Origin: Ahniella affigens
GTDB lineage: Bacteria > Pseudomonadota > Gammaproteobacteria > Xanthomonadales > Ahniellaceae
Direction: 5' to 3'
Length of the DNA: 64,000 bases
Assembly: GCF_003015185.1 (NCBI RefSeq)
Contig: NZ_CP027860.1
Location: 1,798,001-1,862,000 of the forward strand
This document shows, one piece after another, positions 60,804-64,000 of this stretch; within the stretch, counting starts at the first letter, position 1; each line of letters begins with the position of its first letter. The position numbers and the translations under genes were made by a program. The notes below the pieces were generated by a model. The model was not told where the DNA came from and made no database searches. It worked only from the letters and a program-made list of their open reading frames with translations.

Positions 60804-60905
60804 ACTGTTCCGCTCGGAGAAAAGCGGAAGTCTAGCAGGCTGGCCTGGAAATGCCTGCCAGTTGGGCTTTGCACCCAGAGATGGGGATTGTGGCCAAAAC
60901 GAAAA

Positions 60906-60925
60906 AACGCCCCAGGCGGGGCGTT
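60906..60925 (-). terminator. Terminator of cysK
   Basis: AACGCCCC and GGGGCGTT form an 8-bp stem. On the minus strand the stem is followed by TTTTCGTTTT, an intrinsic terminator for cysK, which ends at 60974. Confidence 0.85.
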
Positions 60926-60973
60926 CTTGATTTGTGTAGAGAAGACCCGAAAGTCACACGATGGTCGTTACGA

Positions 60974-61933
60974 TTAACCCAGACTGGCAAGCCACTCGTC
61001 GTCAGAGCCTTCGTTGACGCCTTCAAACAGAAAGGTCGTGAGATACCGTTCACCCGTGTCGGGCAACATGATCAGATACACATCGCCTTCCTGCGCGTGA
61101 TCCTTTGCGTGCTTGATGGCAGCTGCAAACGTCGCTCCGGCGGACAGACCGCAGAAAATGCCTTCCTGAGTCGCGAGCGCACGGGCGTAATCGCGTGCCT
61201 CATCATCGCTGACGGGCACATTCTGATCGATCACCGTCCGATCCAGCACTGGCGGGATGAAGTTTGGCGTCCAGCCTTGAATCTTGTGTGGGGACCATTC
61301 CTTGCCGGCCAGCAGCGCGGCGTTGACCGGCTCAGTGACCACGATCTTGGTTTGCGGACGCGCCACTTTCAGCACCTGACCCACGCCGGTCAGCGTGCCG
61401 CCGGTGCCGTAGCCGGTGACAAAGTAGTCCAGACGGCGACCGGCAAAGTCCTGAAGAATCTCGGCGGCAGTGGTGCTTCGGTGATAAGCCGGGTTCGCCG
61501 GGTTCTCAAACTGCTTGGCGAGAAAGGCGCCGTGCTTGTCGGCGAATTCCTCGGCGCGCTTGACCATCCCTGTCGCACGTTCCGATGCTGGCGTCAAAAT
61601 GACCTTCGCGCCCAAAGCGCGCATGAGTTTGCGGCGTTCGATCGAAAACGTTTCGACCATGAACGACACAAACGGATAGCCCTTGGCCGCGCAGACCATG
61701 GCCAGCGCTATTCCAGTATTGCCGGACGTGGCTTCCACCACGGTCTGGCCGGGCTTCAGCAGGCCTTTGGCTTCGGCATCTTCAATAATGCCAAGTGCGA
61801 GGCGATCCTTTACCGAACTCATCGGATTGAAGGCCTCGACTTTCACGTAGAACTGGGTGTTAGCCGGGGCCAATCGGTTGATGCGAATGACCGGGGTCTT
61901 GCCGATGGTGCCGAGAATATTGTCGTAGATCAT
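60974..61933 (-). CDS. cysK: Cysteine synthase A (O-acetylserine sulfhydrylase)
   Basis: This 319-residue PLP enzyme makes cysteine from O-acetylserine and sulfide. The PLP lysine is Lys42 in NPMSSVKDRLA. The substrate loop TSGNTGIALA and the phosphate-binding GTGGTLTGVG are intact. It has no CBS domain. ATG 61933 (MIYDNILGTIGKTPVIRI) is preferred over the TTG five codons upstream because AAGG precedes it and the protein then starts as CysK does. It is monocistronic, with its own terminator. Confidence 0.95.
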   Translation of the reverse strand: MIYDNILGTIGKTPVIRINRLAPANTQFYVKVEAFNPMSSVKDRLALGIIEDAEAKGLLKPGQTVVEATSGNTGIALAMVCAAKGYPFVSFMVETFSIERRKLMRALGAKVILTPASERATGMVKRAEEFADKHGAFLAKQFENPANPAYHRSTTAAEILQDFAGRRLDYFVTGYGTGGTLTGVGQVLKVARPQTKIVVTEPVNAALLAGKEWSPHKIQGWTPNFIPPVLDRTVIDQNVPVSDDEARDYARALATQEGIFCGLSAGATFAAAIKHAKDHAQEGDVYLIMLPDTGERYLTTFLFEGVNEGSDDEWLASLG

Positions 61934-62011
61934 GGTTGCTGCCTTCAAAAGTGGGTCGGCACATCGGTGGCCGCACCGGTAGTGCCTGGGTACCGCTATT
62001 GTGGGCTCAAA

Positions 62012-62036
62012 CCGGGTCGGTCGTCATAAGACCCGG
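62012..62036 (-). terminator. Possible terminator of the prolyl oligopeptidase gene
   Basis: CCGGGTC and GACCCGG form a 7-bp stem around an 11-base loop, 38 bases after the peptidase stop on the minus strand. The following T-run is short (GGTTTGAG), so this may be a weak or Rho-assisted site. Confidence 0.4.
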
Positions 62037-62074
62037 CCATATGCATATTCAGGCATGAGCGCGCGGGGGCGAGC

Positions 62075-64000
62075 TCATTCCGTGTCGTCGGTATCCTCGT
62101 CGAGATTGGTCATCCCGAGCTCTTTGCTCAGGAACGCAAAGATGTCGGCCGTTTCCTCGATCTGCTTGACCGTCGGCTTGCCCGCGCCGTGGCCGGCACG
62201 CGTTTCGACGCGGATCAGGGTTGGCAGTTCGGCGTTCGGATTGGCAGCCTGCATCGCTGCGGTGAACTTCAGGCTGTGGGCCGGGAAGACGCGATCGTCA
62301 CGATCGGCGGTGGTGACGAGCAGGGCCGGATAGCGGGTATTCGGCTTGATGTTGTGCAACGGCGAATAGGCATACAGCGCCTTGAACTCTTCTTCGTTCT
62401 TGACGGTGCCGTAGTCGGACTCCCATGCCCAGCCAATCGTGAAGTCACGGAAGCGGAGCATGTCGAGCACGCCGACGGCCGGTAAGGACGCCCGGAACAG
62501 ATCCGGATATTTGAGCACGGTTGCCGCAGCCAGCAGGCCGCCATTGGAGCGCCCGCTGAGCGCGAGCTTGTCGGCGCTCGTGTACTGTTGTTCGATCAGG
62601 AATTTGGCGGCGCCAGCCGCGTCATCAAACACGTTTTGCTTTTGGGTCTTGGTGCCTTGTTCGTGCCAGGCCGGACCATATTCGCCACCGCCGCGCAGGT
62701 TGGCGCTTGCGTAGATGCCGCCCATCTCCATCCACGCAATGTTGGCCGGCGAGAACCGCGGTGTATTCGGGATATTGAAACCACCGTAGCCGTACAGAAT
62801 GGTTGGGTTAGTGCCATCGAGCGCGAGGCCTTTCTTCATCGTGATGAACAACGGCACCGGCGTACCGTCCTTGGCGCTGGCAGCCTTGACCTGAATCGTC
62901 TCGTACTTGCCCGGGTCAAAATCGACCTTGGGGGTCTTGAACGCGCTGACTTGGCCGGTGGTGGCGTCATATCGGTACATCGTGTCGGGTACCGCAAAGC
63001 TTGCGTAGCTGAAGAACGCTTCGGTATCCGTCACACTGCCGCGGAATCCGTTGGTGGCGCCAAGGCCGGGCAGATCAATGTCACGCACCTTCTTGCCTTG
63101 TTCGTCATAGACCGTTACGGCGCTGCGCGCATCGACCAGATACGACGCAATGAACTGGTTATTGAGGTGCGACACTTCCTGAAGTGTGCCCACGCCGCCG
63201 CCGCCGGACGGAATCAATTCGCGCCACTTGTCGCGCGCTGGCTGATCGAGATCCAGCGCGATAAGGCGGTATTGACTCGCCTGGTCGTCGGTCCGTAGAA
63301 AGATAGTGCGACCTTGATTGCCGACGAAGTCCCAGGTGGCGTCCAGATTTTCGAACACAGTTTCGATCGGTGCGTCCGCTTGGCTCAGGTCTTTGACCCA
63401 GAGCCGGTTCCGCTCGTCGGTGCCTTGCGACCCGCTGATGACCAGCAGACGGCCATCATCGCTGACGGTTGCCGAGAAGCCCCACTCCGGTTGGTCCTTG
63501 CGCTCGAAAATCAATTGATCGTCTTGTTGCGCGGCACCGAGTTTGTGAAACCACAGTTTTTGAAACCGGTTGACCGCTTTGAGTTCGTCCTCGCCCTCGG
63601 GCTTGTCATAGCCGGCATAGTAGAAGCCGCTGTTGTCTTTCGCCCACGTGATGTTGGTGAACTTGGCCCACTTGATCACATCATCCAGGTCTTTGCCGGT
63701 TTCGACATCCCGCACGCGGATCGCGCGCCAGTCGGAACCACCATCTGACGTGGAATAGCCAAACAGCTTGCCATTCGGACTCGGCGCGGATTCAGACAAC
63801 GCAATCGTACCGTCCGCCGACAACTCATTGGGGTCCAGCAGCAAGCGCGGCGTGCCATCCAAGCCGTCCTGAACAAAGATCGGCGACTGATTCTGGAGGC
63901 CGGTGTTCTGGGTATAGAAGTAGCGGCCGGCCGCTACTTCGGGCAGGCCGAATCGCTCGAAGTTCCAGAGGGCGCTCAGGCGCTTCTTGATGAACGCACG
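62075..64000 (-). CDS. Prolyl oligopeptidase family serine peptidase, S9A (5' end outside window)
   Basis: The frame is open to the window edge, giving 641 residues without the N terminus; complete S9A enzymes have about 700, so only the first 60-80 residues are missing. The N-terminal beta-propeller domain is followed by a hydrolase domain with the nucleophile in ALSGRSNGGLLAAA, catalytic Asp in TTADRDDRVFP and His in RAGHGAGKP. It cleaves short proline-containing peptides. Whether it has a signal peptide cannot be seen. The C terminus is acidic (DEDTDDTE). Confidence 0.94.
   Translation of the reverse strand, partial: RAFIKKRLSALWNFERFGLPEVAAGRYFYTQNTGLQNQSPIFVQDGLDGTPRLLLDPNELSADGTIALSESAPSPNGKLFGYSTSDGGSDWRAIRVRDVETGKDLDDVIKWAKFTNITWAKDNSGFYYAGYDKPEGEDELKAVNRFQKLWFHKLGAAQQDDQLIFERKDQPEWGFSATVSDDGRLLVISGSQGTDERNRLWVKDLSQADAPIETVFENLDATWDFVGNQGRTIFLRTDDQASQYRLIALDLDQPARDKWRELIPSGGGGVGTLQEVSHLNNQFIASYLVDARSAVTVYDEQGKKVRDIDLPGLGATNGFRGSVTDTEAFFSYASFAVPDTMYRYDATTGQVSAFKTPKVDFDPGKYETIQVKAASAKDGTPVPLFITMKKGLALDGTNPTILYGYGGFNIPNTPRFSPANIAWMEMGGIYASANLRGGGEYGPAWHEQGTKTQKQNVFDDAAGAAKFLIEQQYTSADKLALSGRSNGGLLAAATVLKYPDLFRASLPAVGVLDMLRFRDFTIGWAWESDYGTVKNEEEFKALYAYSPLHNIKPNTRYPALLVTTADRDDRVFPAHSLKFTAAMQAANPNAELPTLIRVETRAGHGAGKPTVKQIEETADIFAFLSKELGMTNLDEDTDDTE

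Overview
The window is GC-rich, densely coded gammaproteobacterial chromosome. Several features point to the order Lysobacterales (Xanthomonadales), perhaps near Rhodanobacteraceae: a secreted protein ending in IFRNGFE, a proteolysis tag ending in ANDDNYALAA on the tmRNA, an alpha-2-macroglobulin/PBP1C pair, an M2 metallopeptidase lipoprotein, and many short palindromic repeats between genes. This placement is an inference from gene content; no rRNA or marker alignment was possible. There are no phage, transposase, plasmid or CRISPR genes.

Layout. 1-6.4 kb (minus strand): a MATE exporter (cut by the window edge), a periplasmic thiol-redox pair (TlpA-like protein and DsbD), YajQ and an M28 peptidase. 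6.8-15 kb (plus): a very large alpha-2-macroglobulin and penicillin-binding protein 1C. 15-22.5 kb: a small secreted protein, an alpha/beta hydrolase, a two-component system, a PilZ protein, a DUF486 membrane protein, an ABC-F ATPase and a GGDEF diguanylate cyclase. 22.5-25.4 kb: an M50 intramembrane metalloprotease fused to two SUKH (SMI1/KNR4) domains. 25.7-29.2 kb: a three-gene 2-oxoacid dehydrogenase operon (E1alpha, E1beta, E2), followed by six abutting hairpins that match no family I recognise.

30.2-36 kb holds an overlapping minus-strand operon for phospholipid-type chemistry, resembling Escherichia coli ynbABCD: a CDP-alcohol phosphatidyltransferase, a hydrolase/methyltransferase fusion, a PAP2/dual-specificity phosphatase fusion, a small membrane protein, an acyltransferase and a CdsA-like cytidylyltransferase. 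Its product is unknown. It lies directly downstream of a secreted lipase and that lipase's foldase. 38.4-41.1 kb is an RNA and repeat region: tRNA-Ser(CGA) with a tandemly duplicated 3' tail, a 105-bp tandem repeat, tmRNA, a 117-bp tandem repeat and a 32-bp inverted repeat.

41-54.5 kb carries a 1475-residue FG-GAP/cadherin-like surface protein, an amidohydrolase, a MarR regulator with two clear palindromic operators, a cryptochrome/photolyase with its tiny DUF2256 partner, an 880-residue secreted repeat protein, and a yybP-ykoY manganese riboswitch ahead of a GDT1-type transporter. 54.7-64 kb carries an M2 dipeptidase, 2,4-dienoyl-CoA reductase (fadH), an OGT-like glycosyltransferase, cysteine synthase (cysK) and a prolyl oligopeptidase (cut by the window edge).

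The strongest candidates for something undescribed are the ynb-like lipid operon with its Asn-substituted CDP-alcohol transferase, the M50-SUKH fusion, and the hairpin array at 29.2-29.4 kb.
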